Virus record (IMG/VR): IMGVR_UViG_3300027861_000220
Coordinates: 1 to 21,700 of that record
Source: a virus
Length of the DNA: 21,700 nucleotides
Direction: 5' to 3' (one strand)
Shown here: positions 1 to 7,744 of the stretch, piece after piece
How the letters are laid out: every line of letters begins with the position of its first letter
Position numbering within the stretch: position 1 is the stretch's first letter
Translations under genes and position numbers: made by a program
Notes under the pieces: model-generated
Database searches by the model: none
Told to the model about the DNA's origin: nothing
What the model saw: only the letters and a program-made list of their open reading frames with translations

Positions 1-249
1 CCCGAAGACCTCTTCGCCGGTTCCGAAAGTAGCGTCAAACTCCCGTCTCGCTCCGTCGAGTACGGCTTCCAGGGTTTCAAGTTCTGAGCGTGGGCCTTGA
101 AAAATGACGTTGCTCAAAAAAATATCTTCACTTGCACCACGATCCGCACCTCTATAGTTCCCGTTGCTCAAAGCCTGCCACTTAATAGCTGGCTGAGTGT
201 CTGGTCTATATCCGTAAATCGTGTAAACGTTTGATCCGTCCCAAATCAT
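1..249 (-). CDS. Partial unknown gene downstream of the tape measure (83 residues seen)
   Basis: An open frame starts at an ATG (249-247) and runs off the left edge, so only the N-terminal 83 residues are visible. The start lies two bases after the tape-measure stop (TAATTATG arrangement), so it is probably translated by coupling. The visible protein begins MIWDGSNVYTIYGYRP and is soluble in character, with no signal peptide or membrane segment. Its position directly after the tape measure is where siphophages place distal tail or baseplate-type genes, so a tail-tip role is a reasonable inference. I do not recognise the family from the fragment. Confidence 0.7.
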   Translation of the reverse strand, partial: MIWDGSNVYTIYGYRPDTQPAIKWQALSNGNYRGADRGASEDIFLSNVIFQGPRSELETLEAVLDGARREFDATFGTGEEVFG

Positions 250-251
250 AA

Positions 252-2456
252 TTAAGTCACTAAAAGAGCGTCCTTTTCGTTTAATACGTCAGATAATTCG
301 CGGATCCGTTCTTGCATTGTCCGGTTGACGGTTTCGCCGATTGACTCCGCCGTTCCGCCTGGTGCATTTATGTTAATATCGCCAAAACTAATATTGCTTT
401 GTCCGGCCCCGCTCCGCCCGTTTGCTAGTGCTAAAATATTCCTTTGTTGTCCGGCGTTTAATATCATTTCGCCACGGTTTACAAGTGCGGTTGTTCTGTC
501 GCCTTGAACAGATCCTTCGCCTACGAAACCACCTCCGGCGAATTTTTGGGAACTAATTGCGGCGACCTGTACGGCTCCGGCCGCTGCTGCGGTTGCCGCT
601 GATATTAAACCTAAAGGAATAAATGGTTGCGTTGCCAGTGCTGAGGTTACGGCTTGAGCTGTGTTTATTATTGCGGAAATCAGAGAGTATTTTTTCTGCT
701 TCTCGAAACCTTTTTTTCTTATCGCGTCGATCTGTTCTTCACTTTTCCCCGCTGCTTTTGCTGCCTTGACGTCGTTGTCGGTTCTTACTTTTGCCAAACC
801 TCCCAAAGCCCCAACGAGACTAGAAATCGACGACATGGAAACATCGGCTAACCTCAAGCGCGAATTAATCAACTCTTGATCATCGGCGCGAATTTTTGCG
901 GTCATTTGCGCGTTTGCCTCCGCCGCATCTTCCCACCGTTTTAATTGATCCTGGTGTGCCTTTTCCTTTGTAATTTCCCGTTGAACCATTATTTTATTGG
1001 CCCTCGCATCTCCCTCGTCTGGGCCTAAAATTGGGCCTAATATTTCCGGTGCTTTCGGTTTTGTGTCTTCGGCTGTCGTTACTGCTTTTAATTCTTTTGT
1101 TTTTGCGATTGCCAAATCTAAAGAGTGAATCAAAGCGTTTCTACTTTCCTCTGTTGCTCCGAAACCTTCTCCCCTTAAATCCTGAACAATTTTTTGTTGA
1201 TCTTTCAATCGGTTATTGGCCGCAAGAATGATCCGCTCTAGCTTTTTTGTTTCTTTCCAAGTCTCGGCTTTTCGCCATTGGTCTTGTGTTTCTGCAATTC
1301 CCTTATTTAGATTGTTAATTCCAATAAGAGCTTGTCTTAATTTCTTGTTTTCGTCGTCACTGAGAATCCCGTCTTTACCTTTGAATTTTTCGGCCTGTTT
1401 GTCTACGGCTTTTATTGCCAATTCTACACCAATTAAAAGTGCGGTCATTCCGGCTAAAACTGGATTGATTGCTATTAATTTTTGAGAAAATGCCACTATT
1501 GCGCCCGCGATTACTGCGAGCTGTTTGGCGGCGAAAACGATTAGAAAGTCCCGCCCAATCCTTAAAACAACGTCGAGATTGCTTCCGATTTTGATTAGAG
1601 CTTGACCCCACTTTTCAAAAACTCCCGATTCGATAGCTTTATTTAGACTGTTGACAACCTTTCCCATAACGTCGCGTAATTTGTCCCATAGTCCAGAGTC
1701 TAATATTTGCCGGATCACGGCTTGCAATTGATCTTTGATTGTACTCGTTAAGCCGGTCACGGTCTTTGAAAGTTTTTCCATTCCGCCCTTGGATCTTTCG
1801 AGTGTCTGCTCCAAAACCGTCCAGGCTTCTTTTCCCTTTCCGGCCTGTTGTAGTGCTTCGATCTTTCCTCTGACTTCCGCCGAAACGATTCCCAATTCTG
1901 TAAGCCTCGCCATAGCTTCACCGACTGGCCTGTTCGCCTGTAATCCGGCATAAGCGCGACCGACCCACATTGCCAATTCTTCAAAACTTCCGCCCGAAGC
2001 GGCGGCCGCATCGCCAACCGTCCGGAGCGCGTCACCGGTAGATAATGCGCCGGCCGTGAGTACTTCCAATAGTCTTGAAGCCTTGGCAACTTCGGCAAGC
2101 TGAAACGGCGTCGTTTGAGCGAATAAGGCGAGTTCTTCCATTCGCTTTTTTGCCTTTTCCGCCGATCCGAGTAAAACCTCGAATTGTACTGAAAGATCCT
2201 CGACTTCCGATCCGGCCTTAATAAAGGAACGAACCAAAACGCCGGTTGCTAAAGCGGCCACGGCTCCAATCGCTAATTTCATTCCGCCAAAACTCTTTTT
2301 CATCTTGTCGGCGGTTTTCTCGCTTTGCTTTTCTACACTTTTTAAGCCTTGGCGAATCTGCTTATTGTTCTTGCCTATATCCTTTGAAATTTTGTTATAG
2401 GCTTTTGTGACTCGGTTTTTGACCGATAATTCGACTTCGACTTTACGACCCGGCAT
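252..2456 (-). CDS. Tail tape measure protein
   Basis: This 734-aa protein would set tail length and sit inside the tail tube. The first ~50 residues are a Lys-rich, coiled-coil-like segment. Residues ~60-240 hold the conserved tape-measure N-terminal region (hydrophobic LAIGAVAALATGVL, then GSEVEDLSVQFEVLLGS and FAQTTPFQLAEVAKASRLL). Further hydrophobic stretches occur around 300-350. A long charged helical middle follows, and the C-terminal part has the usual AATAAAAGAVQVAAISSQKF, FAGGGFVGEG and LVNRGEMILN motifs. The ATG has a strong SD (AAAGGGG) and overlaps the end of the G-T chaperone frame by 14 nt, which is the normal gene order. Family assignment is firm. Confidence 0.93.
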   Translation of the reverse strand: MPGRKVEVELSVKNRVTKAYNKISKDIGKNNKQIRQGLKSVEKQSEKTADKMKKSFGGMKLAIGAVAALATGVLVRSFIKAGSEVEDLSVQFEVLLGSAEKAKKRMEELALFAQTTPFQLAEVAKASRLLEVLTAGALSTGDALRTVGDAAAASGGSFEELAMWVGRAYAGLQANRPVGEAMARLTELGIVSAEVRGKIEALQQAGKGKEAWTVLEQTLERSKGGMEKLSKTVTGLTSTIKDQLQAVIRQILDSGLWDKLRDVMGKVVNSLNKAIESGVFEKWGQALIKIGSNLDVVLRIGRDFLIVFAAKQLAVIAGAIVAFSQKLIAINPVLAGMTALLIGVELAIKAVDKQAEKFKGKDGILSDDENKKLRQALIGINNLNKGIAETQDQWRKAETWKETKKLERIILAANNRLKDQQKIVQDLRGEGFGATEESRNALIHSLDLAIAKTKELKAVTTAEDTKPKAPEILGPILGPDEGDARANKIMVQREITKEKAHQDQLKRWEDAAEANAQMTAKIRADDQELINSRLRLADVSMSSISSLVGALGGLAKVRTDNDVKAAKAAGKSEEQIDAIRKKGFEKQKKYSLISAIINTAQAVTSALATQPFIPLGLISAATAAAAGAVQVAAISSQKFAGGGFVGEGSVQGDRTTALVNRGEMILNAGQQRNILALANGRSGAGQSNISFGDININAPGGTAESIGETVNRTMQERIRELSDVLNEKDALLVT

Positions 2457-3221
2457 TTTTCCCCTTTAGCATTGACGCCATATTCTCGATCTCTCGCGCC
2501 TTGTCCGTTTTCGACTCTTCTTTGTTTTTGATTGTCGCATTGTTTACAATATCCATAAATTCGACCGCTCGCACAAATTTAACTGACTGTTTTTCTAAAC
2601 CGTCGGCAATTGGGAATATACTATAATTTTTAAGCCATTTATACGCAGAAAACAAGTGAAAACCGTCATTACTGACAAAATCTAAAGGTTTTACAGTAAT
2701 CCGCTTGAATCCACGACCGGCGCAAACTTGACAACCTACGCCGTGACATTCGACGCAATACAACTGCCAGGAATCAGAATCGGGATCAATATTTCCGTTC
2801 AAAATTCCTGACAGGATTATTAGTTTTTTCTTTCTTCTCCTGTTAATTCGCCACCCTCTTTTATAGCATCTGATAGCTCTGTCCGGGCTGTTTTCGGGAT
2901 CGCTGATAGGCAATCGGATCTCCACGGCCTTACTCCGCCTTTGAGTTTTTTCGCCCTTTCGTCCCGTTTGAGTTCGACCTCTTTTCCGTCTACGTCTAAG
3001 TTTCTGACATCTTTTAGGCCATAATGTAAAGCCAATAGAGCGGTTGAACCGATAGAAACCTGATAACCGTCGTCGGTTACTCGTCCGAGTTGGTCGTCTA
3101 GATCGGCCTCTTGCTCAATCGTCAAGTGTGCTAACTTGAAAACAGTCTGGTCTTTTTTGGGTAATTTACGATCATCTTTACAGATATAATCGAAAGTGTC
3201 TTTTGGTGATACGCCTTTCAT
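2443..3221 (-). CDS. Tail assembly chaperone G-T, made by -1 frameshift
   Basis: This is the predicted 259-aa frameshift product: residues 1-133 of chaperone G continue into the -1 frame at the AAAAAAC heptamer (2829-2823) and read 126 more codons to a stop at 2443. The extension has no start or SD of its own; its nominal upstream ATG at 2925 lies inside G. The extension carries CVECHGVG followed directly by CQVCAGRG (fusion residues ~156-171), two perfect DnaJ-type CxxCxGxG motifs expected to bind one zinc. In lambda-like siphophages the G and G-T pair loads the tape measure for tube assembly, and the gene sits just upstream of the tape measure here. The fusion is inferred from sequence, not observed. 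Confidence 0.85.
2764..2829 (-). promoter_or_regulatory. Programmed -1 ribosomal frameshift signal
   Basis: The coding strand has A AAA AAC in the correct zero-frame phase at 2829-2823, directly followed by the G stop codon. After an 8-nt spacer comes an 11-bp stem, CTGTCAGGAAT (2814-2804) pairing with ATTCCTGGCAG (2774-2764), with one G-U pair and a 29-nt loop. Heptamer, spacer and stem all fit the classical bacterial/phage -1 signal. A pseudoknot with the loop was not resolved by eye. Confidence 0.85.
2820..3221 (-). CDS. Tail assembly chaperone G (unshifted product)
   Basis: This 133-aa protein is the short form of the tail chaperone pair. I take ATG 3221 as the start: AAAGGA lies 6 nt upstream and the ATG overlaps the stop of the preceding 55-aa gene as ATGA. 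An in-frame ATG at 3260 has no comparable SD. The protein is charged and soluble (KGVSPKDTFDYICKDD at the start, many Lys/Glu, a short hydrophobic SIGSTALLALHYGL segment). It ends in GEERKN at a TAA that directly abuts the slippery heptamer. I recognise it by position, size and the frameshift arrangement rather than by strong sequence identity. Confidence 0.82.
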   Translation of the reverse strand: MKGVSPKDTFDYICKDDRKLPKKDQTVFKLAHLTIEQEADLDDQLGRVTDDGYQVSIGSTALLALHYGLKDVRNLDVDGKEVELKRDERAKKLKGGVRPWRSDCLSAIPKTARTELSDAIKEGGELTGEERKN

Positions 3222-3385
3222 TTTTGATCCTTTCTTTCTGTGGTTTCTATGGTTTTGCAAATCGCCGCTCTGTCTTTTAAATAATTCCCAGGTGAATTAT
3301 AAATATCTTCGGCGGCTTTTCTGTTTGGGAATAAAGGCGAAACAATAATTTCGCTGTGCGTATTGATTATAAAATATTGTTCCAT
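3218..3385 (-). CDS. Small hypothetical protein (55 aa) upstream of the tail chaperones
   Basis: The open frame starts at ATG 3385 with AAAGG 3 nt upstream and ends in a TGA that overlaps the chaperone G ATG (ATGA), so the two are translationally coupled. The product begins MEQYFIINTHSEIIVSPLFPNRKAAEDIYNS, is soluble, has one cysteine and no recognisable motif. It is the first gene after the terminator hairpin that follows the tail tube gene. Coupling and SD make it a likely real gene. Function is unknown. Confidence 0.65.
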   Translation of the reverse strand: MEQYFIINTHSEIIVSPLFPNRKAAEDIYNSPGNYLKDRAAICKTIETTERKDQK

Positions 3386-3430
3386 AAGCCTTTAGAGTGA
3401 ATATAAATCAATAAATGCCAAACGGGCAAC

Positions 3431-3457
3431 AAAAAAGCCCGGAACGGATGTCCGGGC
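3431..3457 (-). terminator. Rho-independent terminator after the tail tube gene
   Basis: Read on the minus strand, GCCCGGA (3457-3451) pairs perfectly with TCCGGGC (3443-3437) across a 7-nt loop and is followed by six Ts (3436-3431). It lies 31 nt past the tail tube stop and before the small gene and chaperones. The same strand carries on with tail genes, so it probably lowers, rather than ends, downstream transcription. Confidence 0.85.
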
Positions 3458-3487
3458 CATTCTGCCATTTGATAGAAAGGCAAACCG

Positions 3488-4915
3488 TCAAATGAAAAGT
3501 AGCTCGATTTCGTCGTCCGTGTCTGTCAGATTTCCAGTGCAAAGTGCTTCCAAAGCGATCCCAACAATGCCGTCTTGGTCTTCGATTGGTAAAGCTGAAA
3601 ACTCCAATTCGTCGGCCATAAAATAAAATTGTTTGCCAACTGTGCCACCAATATGTAATGAAAGACTCGTTTTCGTTCCGGCGTCAAGCTTGGCGAAAAA
3701 GTCGAAAGTCGCGGCGAGTTCCATCTCTAAATTAATAGTGACTTTTGGCTCTCTTGCTGTGATCCTTGCGGCTTCGTACCCTGTCCCGTCGGTAGCGTTT
3801 CCGTTCTCTCTGAGCGCGACGGTGTTTCCCATATCAAACGAAAAGTTTCTGAAAACTGGAGTAAAAGAACCGGCTAGCGTCAATTCCGCATCTTTCATTA
3901 TTGGCGGATCTTCGTTGTCGCGTGTTATTGTAGTCATGGCCTTGTCGCCGTTTGTCAATTTCGCGCCTTGAAACTCGAAATTATTGAAACCTTGACGATT
4001 GGCGGCGGCCTCGATCGTGAGATTAGCCATTGACGATCTTGCACTCCACGCGTAACCGTCTTGTTGCAATTCTAGCGTTGCGGCCTCTTGGTTGTTGGAA
4101 ATTGGCTTGATATGATAACCATAAACAGCGGGCGACCCTGACGTTGTCGCTGTGGCTCCTGACGTTCCGCCGGTTATTAATTCGGTTGTCAGTATAGGCA
4201 AGACCGAAGTCGCCTCAAAATAGACATAACCCGCGCCTGTGACTTCGGCTTTTAAAACTCGACCAGTTCCGCCTCCGGCTCCGGTGATTGTTTCGCCCCT
4301 CTGAAAAGGCCCGCTTGTTATTGCGCCAATTGCCACGCGAGAAGATCCCAGAACTTCAAGACCTGACGCGTTATAGGCCCACTGAACGTCTATATTTTCT
4401 TGTATGTCAGCTACTGCGGGAGAGTCTGTCGCCTCGTCGTCTGTTGCGTCGTCACGGTCACGATTGACAACGTCGACATAGTCAGATCCCACGGTTTCAA
4501 TTAAGAAAGTTCCAGAGTTTGAAAGGTTAGTCGCATAATTCACGGTCAAATAATCGCCGGCAACTATAGAGGTCAGAGTCGGAGAGCCATTGAATGAATA
4601 TCGGATTAAATTTCCGCTTTGCCAATCAATTGTATCAACGTCAAGACCGGCCAAAACTGAAAAAGTGTCCGGTGTGTTGATCTCGGATTGAAACGAAATA
4701 TTTGTTCCCTTGGTACTTTCCAGATTTCCAATAGGCGTTAAACTGGCTCTTGCCAAATTGCGCGGTTCTCTTGGCGCGTTGTATTCGGCTGTTGCGCCTA
4801 CCGTGATCCGGCCCTTTCCGTCGTCCGCCGTCAAAACTTCCGAAGTTCCGCAAGTTGACTCGACTCGTCCGAGTATCTGTTGTTTTCTGCTAAGTAGTGG
4901 ATCGCAAGTTGTCAT
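3488..4915 (-). CDS. Major tail (tube) protein
   Basis: This 475-aa protein is the likely tail tube subunit. It is beta-rich and soluble, with no signal peptide, and sits between the connector genes and the tail chaperones, where siphophages place the tube gene. A strong SD (AACGGAGG, 10 nt from ATG 4915) and the following terminator fit a highly expressed structural gene. It is long for a tube protein. Residues ~195-275 look like an added beta-sandwich with two Gly/Thr-rich turns (GETITGAGGGTGRV and GGTSGATATTSG), a pattern seen in phage decoration and fibre domains. The C-terminal half (TNGDKAMTTITRDNEDPP onward) reads like the core tube fold. A role as another abundant tail protein cannot be excluded. 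Confidence 0.75.
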   Translation of the reverse strand: MTTCDPLLSRKQQILGRVESTCGTSEVLTADDGKGRITVGATAEYNAPREPRNLARASLTPIGNLESTKGTNISFQSEINTPDTFSVLAGLDVDTIDWQSGNLIRYSFNGSPTLTSIVAGDYLTVNYATNLSNSGTFLIETVGSDYVDVVNRDRDDATDDEATDSPAVADIQENIDVQWAYNASGLEVLGSSRVAIGAITSGPFQRGETITGAGGGTGRVLKAEVTGAGYVYFEATSVLPILTTELITGGTSGATATTSGSPAVYGYHIKPISNNQEAATLELQQDGYAWSARSSMANLTIEAAANRQGFNNFEFQGAKLTNGDKAMTTITRDNEDPPIMKDAELTLAGSFTPVFRNFSFDMGNTVALRENGNATDGTGYEAARITAREPKVTINLEMELAATFDFFAKLDAGTKTSLSLHIGGTVGKQFYFMADELEFSALPIEDQDGIVGIALEALCTGNLTDTDDEIELLFI

Positions 4916-4931
4916 AATGTTAAACCTCCGT

Positions 4932-5390
4932 TTATGTTGTGCTGCTTGGGTTTGTCTTTAAAACTCTGTATTCTATCGTAAAAAGGATATCCACGGAACC
5001 AGGACGCGCCCGAACATTCGTATATTGGCGACTGCTTCCGAGATAGTCGGCAACAATCATTCCTTTAGTCCTTAGATTGGCGTGATCCGCCTCCAACAAA
5101 CGTTTAAAATCCTCAATAACCCGATCCAATGCTTTGTCGACCGGTGAAACCGTGTTATCGACCGTGACTTGGAAGGTGATTTCGGAATCCGACGTATAAG
5201 AGTTTATAGTCTCGCCGTCGGGATCTCTGTTCGTTTCTTCTGGCAATAAAACCATTACGTTTGGATATGTTTTCGTCGTGTGATTATAATCATTTGTGCG
5301 AGTATAATTCGAGTTATAGCCGCCGACTATGGTCATAGCGTTAATTGCCGTGATTATCTCGTTTATTATGTCGGTGTAAATAGTAGGCAT
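4932..5390 (-). CDS. Putative tail terminator / tail completion protein
   Basis: This 152-aa soluble protein (MPTIYTDIINEIITAINAM...) has an alpha-beta pattern like phage tail-terminator or minor tail proteins. It has an N-terminal helix, a middle strand region ITFQVTVDNT, a helix DKALDRVIEDFKRLLEAD, and a closing strand VDILFTIEYRVLKT. It lies between the gp37-like protein and the tail tube, the usual slot for such proteins. The ATG at 5390 has only a weak SD and lies 6 nt after the previous stop, so it probably depends on coupling. Together with the gp37-like protein next to it, one of the two would cap the tail. Which one does so is not decided by the sequence. Confidence 0.6.
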   Translation of the reverse strand: MPTIYTDIINEIITAINAMTIVGGYNSNYTRTNDYNHTTKTYPNVMVLLPEETNRDPDGETINSYTSDSEITFQVTVDNTVSPVDKALDRVIEDFKRLLEADHANLRTKGMIVADYLGSSRQYTNVRARPGSVDILFTIEYRVLKTNPSSTT

Positions 5391-5396
5391 TTTCTT

Positions 5397-5825
5397 TTAT
5401 TCGTGTTCTGGGGCCGTAAAGGCGAAAGTAATCTCGTAAACCCATTTCCCGCCGTCCTCGGCGACAAACCGGTCATTAATAGGCCATAAAATCGACGCGT
5501 CCGACTGATTGGTTATCGTATATCCTGAAAGCTTAGAACGTACCGACTCAATGAGAGTGTAGACGCCTTGGTGTCCTTTTTTCAGCTTTAAACTTCTTTG
5601 AATGACAGTAACAATCCATTCAAAAGTTCGCGTTTGTGTTAAAAATTTCTGGTTGTTGGCTTCCGGCGGGTTGGTGTAATTACTGCCGTTATACCGAACT
5701 AATAAAGATCCGTTTGGATGTAAATGATTAAACTCCGTCGGGTTATCCGGCCATGATCGGACGTCTACGTTTGTGATCTCTGATAATTTTGTAATGAGAT
5801 CATTTTCTACTGTAGTTAAATCCAT
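5397..5825 (-). CDS. Mu gp37-like (DUF1834) head-tail or tail-terminator protein
   Basis: This 142-aa protein resembles the Mu gp37/DUF1834 group. It has an N-terminal helix (LTTVENDLITKLSEI), then DVRSWPDNP, a strand GSLLVRYNGSNY, TRTFEWIVTVIQRSLK, a helix GVYTLIESVRSKLSGY, and a terminal strand WVYEITFAFTAPEHE. It directly follows the gp36-like gene, its start overlapping that stop by one base, exactly as in Mu-like head-tail clusters. Such proteins act at the head-tail junction or tail end. Family assignment is by pattern and gene order. Confidence 0.75.
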   Translation of the reverse strand: MDLTTVENDLITKLSEITNVDVRSWPDNPTEFNHLHPNGSLLVRYNGSNYTNPPEANNQKFLTQTRTFEWIVTVIQRSLKLKKGHQGVYTLIESVRSKLSGYTITNQSDASILWPINDRFVAEDGGKWVYEITFAFTAPEHE

Positions 5826-6301
5826 TAGGTATCAAGTCCATCATTCGGGCCGAAGAATCTGTCAAGGCGTCCGGTCTTTTCGCTTGTAGTCTTAAAAATT
5901 GGTTGGCTTATACTTTTCTTTAAAACGTAAAAATTAGCTTGATTGGCGTCTGAGTCGGCGTCGTCGATTAAAATTTTGTTGTCCCTTAATGCCCTAAGCT
6001 CCGTATTTACTAACGCTATATCCTCTTTTATTGCGTCTGGTACTTGCAGATCGACGCGCCTTTTATAAAGGTTGAGAATAGCCAGAGAAACCGACCAACG
6101 ACGAACAGAGTCGGGAACTGGCGAAAAAGGTAAGGTTGAGTGCTTACCTCTTGCGAAACTATCAATTTGGGAATCGGCGTCGGCGATTGCGCGGGTCACT
6201 GTCACAACGTTGACAGTGATCCCGCTCGTATCGTCGGTTAATTGTGCAAGAAAAACTCCTGGGAGTCGTTCCTCGACATCTGATTGTGAACTATACGCCA
6301 T
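5825..6301 (-). CDS. Mu gp36-like (DUF1320) head-tail connector
   Basis: This 158-aa protein begins MAYSSQSDVEERLPGVFLAQLTDD, the typical opening of the DUF1320/gp36 family. The core is helical (VVTVTRAIADADSQIDSFARGKH, then VRRWSVSLAILNLYKRR), matching the family's connector fold, and a flexible acidic tail follows. It would form a ring below the portal. It follows the major capsid gene by 9 nt and lacks an obvious SD, so translation probably depends on coupling. Confidence 0.85.
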   Translation of the reverse strand: MAYSSQSDVEERLPGVFLAQLTDDTSGITVNVVTVTRAIADADSQIDSFARGKHSTLPFSPVPDSVRRWSVSLAILNLYKRRVDLQVPDAIKEDIALVNTELRALRDNKILIDDADSDANQANFYVLKKSISQPIFKTTSEKTGRLDRFFGPNDGLDT

Positions 6302-6310
6302 TGGTTCATA

Positions 6311-7297
6311 TTAAGTCAGAATTGTGTCAACCCAAGCATATCCGAGTTGAGAGGCGATTATCTGAATGTCAGTATCTTCGCGACACTCATAAACCCACTG
6401 GTCTTCGGCCTCTTCGCGGAATACGCGATTTAAGCGTCCGCCTCCGCCCTGTTGCTTGACCCTGAACTGTCCGCCGGCTGTTGGAACTTTTAAGCCCATT
6501 GTTTGGGGTGTGTAACATAAGAAAGCCGATCCCTTTGTGGCTGTCTTTTCCCAAACGTATTTTGCGGTCATGGTATCGGTTTTCTCTTCTTTTGCGGTGT
6601 TGGTTATAGCCCCACCAACAAGAACGTTTAGGCCCAATAATGAACCGAGCAGATCAGCAGTGACAACGTTTTTCATTGTATACTTGATTTTGTCGGCAAC
6701 GTCGGGGTTCTGTTTCAGATCTTCCATAGTCCGATAGTCCAAGACTAAAGTGTTTGGAGTCATTCCGGTTTCGCTCTGAATCTTTATTATACCGGCTGTT
6801 ATGTCAGTAAAGAAAGTATTCGTTCCACTGGCTACGGTGTGCGCCCACTGTCCCGCGACATCTTCTCCGCCGGCGTTTCCATCGGCCCAAGTTGCAGCTT
6901 GGATAATTTCGGCGATCCGAACTTCTTTGCGAAGGTCGATTTTATCAGCGCAATACTCGATTGCATCCTGTTGAGAATTTACAGGGGGAGCGCCGACCAT
7001 TCCCTGACTTTCAATGTCTTCGCGGGTAACGGCCTTGGCGAAGGCATACTGTAAAGTCTGAATTGAAACGCTTGTCAGTTTGTAGTCGCCTCGTTTGGCT
7101 TTTGAGCCAGGAGCACGCAAAGCTGCCTCGTCACGGAACCAATCCCCGCGAAAATACTTTGTGTATTTTGCTTTGTGGGAAATGTTGTCTTTAATCGGGA
7201 AAATCTTATCCGCGATATAAGACGAATTTTTAAACCGTGTACTCGCATCTTGCAAGGGGCCGGCGATTATTTCACTTCTAATATCTGGTGTGGGCAT
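6311..7297 (-). CDS. Major capsid protein
   Basis: This 328-aa protein is the HK97-fold-type capsid subunit expected here. I start it at ATG 7297, where GGAGG lies 8 nt upstream; a TTG two codons earlier falls inside that spacing. The sequence has an N-arm with PDIRSEIIAGPL, a basic loop (YTKYFRGDWFRDEAALRAPG), a helical region around KIDLRKEVRIAEIIQAA, a DYRTMEDLKQNPDVADKIKY segment and a Gly-rich GGQFRVKQQGGGGRLN turn. It closes with WVYECREDTDIQIIASQLGYAWVDTIL, typical of capsid C-termini in Mu-like phages. Gene order (protease/scaffold, decoration, capsid, connector) supports the call. Confidence 0.88.
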   Translation of the reverse strand: MPTPDIRSEIIAGPLQDASTRFKNSSYIADKIFPIKDNISHKAKYTKYFRGDWFRDEAALRAPGSKAKRGDYKLTSVSIQTLQYAFAKAVTREDIESQGMVGAPPVNSQQDAIEYCADKIDLRKEVRIAEIIQAATWADGNAGGEDVAGQWAHTVASGTNTFFTDITAGIIKIQSETGMTPNTLVLDYRTMEDLKQNPDVADKIKYTMKNVVTADLLGSLLGLNVLVGGAITNTAKEEKTDTMTAKYVWEKTATKGSAFLCYTPQTMGLKVPTAGGQFRVKQQGGGGRLNRVFREEAEDQWVYECREDTDIQIIASQLGYAWVDTILT

Positions 7298-7330
7298 TTT
7301 CAAGTCCTCCGTTAAATTTTTAAATTTGGT

Positions 7331-7711
7331 TTATGCGTCTACTGTCTGAGAGCTGAGTAATACTTCACCGAGATCGTCCTCGACTCCGCCCTGCAAAAGA
7401 AGGCCGGCGGGTTCTGCTGTTGATGCCGCTGCGATTGCTTTTCCGGTTGCGGCTTCGGTTGATACCTTTGCGCCGGCGGCCAGAGTTGCGCCCAAAACGA
7501 TTTTAGAAGTTCCGCCCGATCCCATTGGAACGATTAAAGCCTCTTCGCCGATTCCTGGGGTATTTTGTACAACCCCAACTATGGGAGCGGTGATCGCTGC
7601 CGGTGAGATTGCTTTCCCGTCACTGTCTAGGGAAATATAAGTGTACTGTAAAGACGAAAGATCTTCGGCAGCTTCTAAAGTGATAGGATTCGCGGGGTTA
7701 CAAGTAGTCAT
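7331..7711 (-). CDS. Head decoration / capsid cement protein (DUF2190-like)
   Basis: This 126-aa, Ala/Gly-rich beta protein resembles the DUF2190 group that decorates or cements phage capsids. Examples are QYTYISLDSDGKAISPAAI, PIVGVVQNTPGIGEEALIVPMG and KIVLGATLAAGAKVSTEAATGKAIAA. The strong SD (AATGGAGG, 8 nt spacing) suggests abundant synthesis. It lies between protease/scaffold and capsid genes. Its first residues, MTTCNP, match those of the tail tube protein (MTTCDP). Confidence 0.85.
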   Translation of the reverse strand: MTTCNPANPITLEAAEDLSSLQYTYISLDSDGKAISPAAITAPIVGVVQNTPGIGEEALIVPMGSGGTSKIVLGATLAAGAKVSTEAATGKAIAAASTAEPAGLLLQGGVEDDLGEVLLSSQTVDA

Positions 7712-7744
7712 TTTCTAGACCTCCATTAAATTGTTAAAAACCGT

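Noticed and set aside
1375-2098. Minus-strand frames at 1375-1611 and 1757-2098
   Set aside because: They run in another frame of the tape measure gene, have low-complexity composition and no start signals.
2443-2925. 160-aa frame read as a separate gene from ATG 2925
   Set aside because: The ATG is inside chaperone G and has no SD. The first 34 residues are in the overlapped frame and look random. The frameshift explains the rest.
3484-3492. ACCGTCAAA near the tail tube stop, similar to the Mu F leader repeat
   Set aside because: A single 9-bp match within coding sequence is within chance and is not repeated there.
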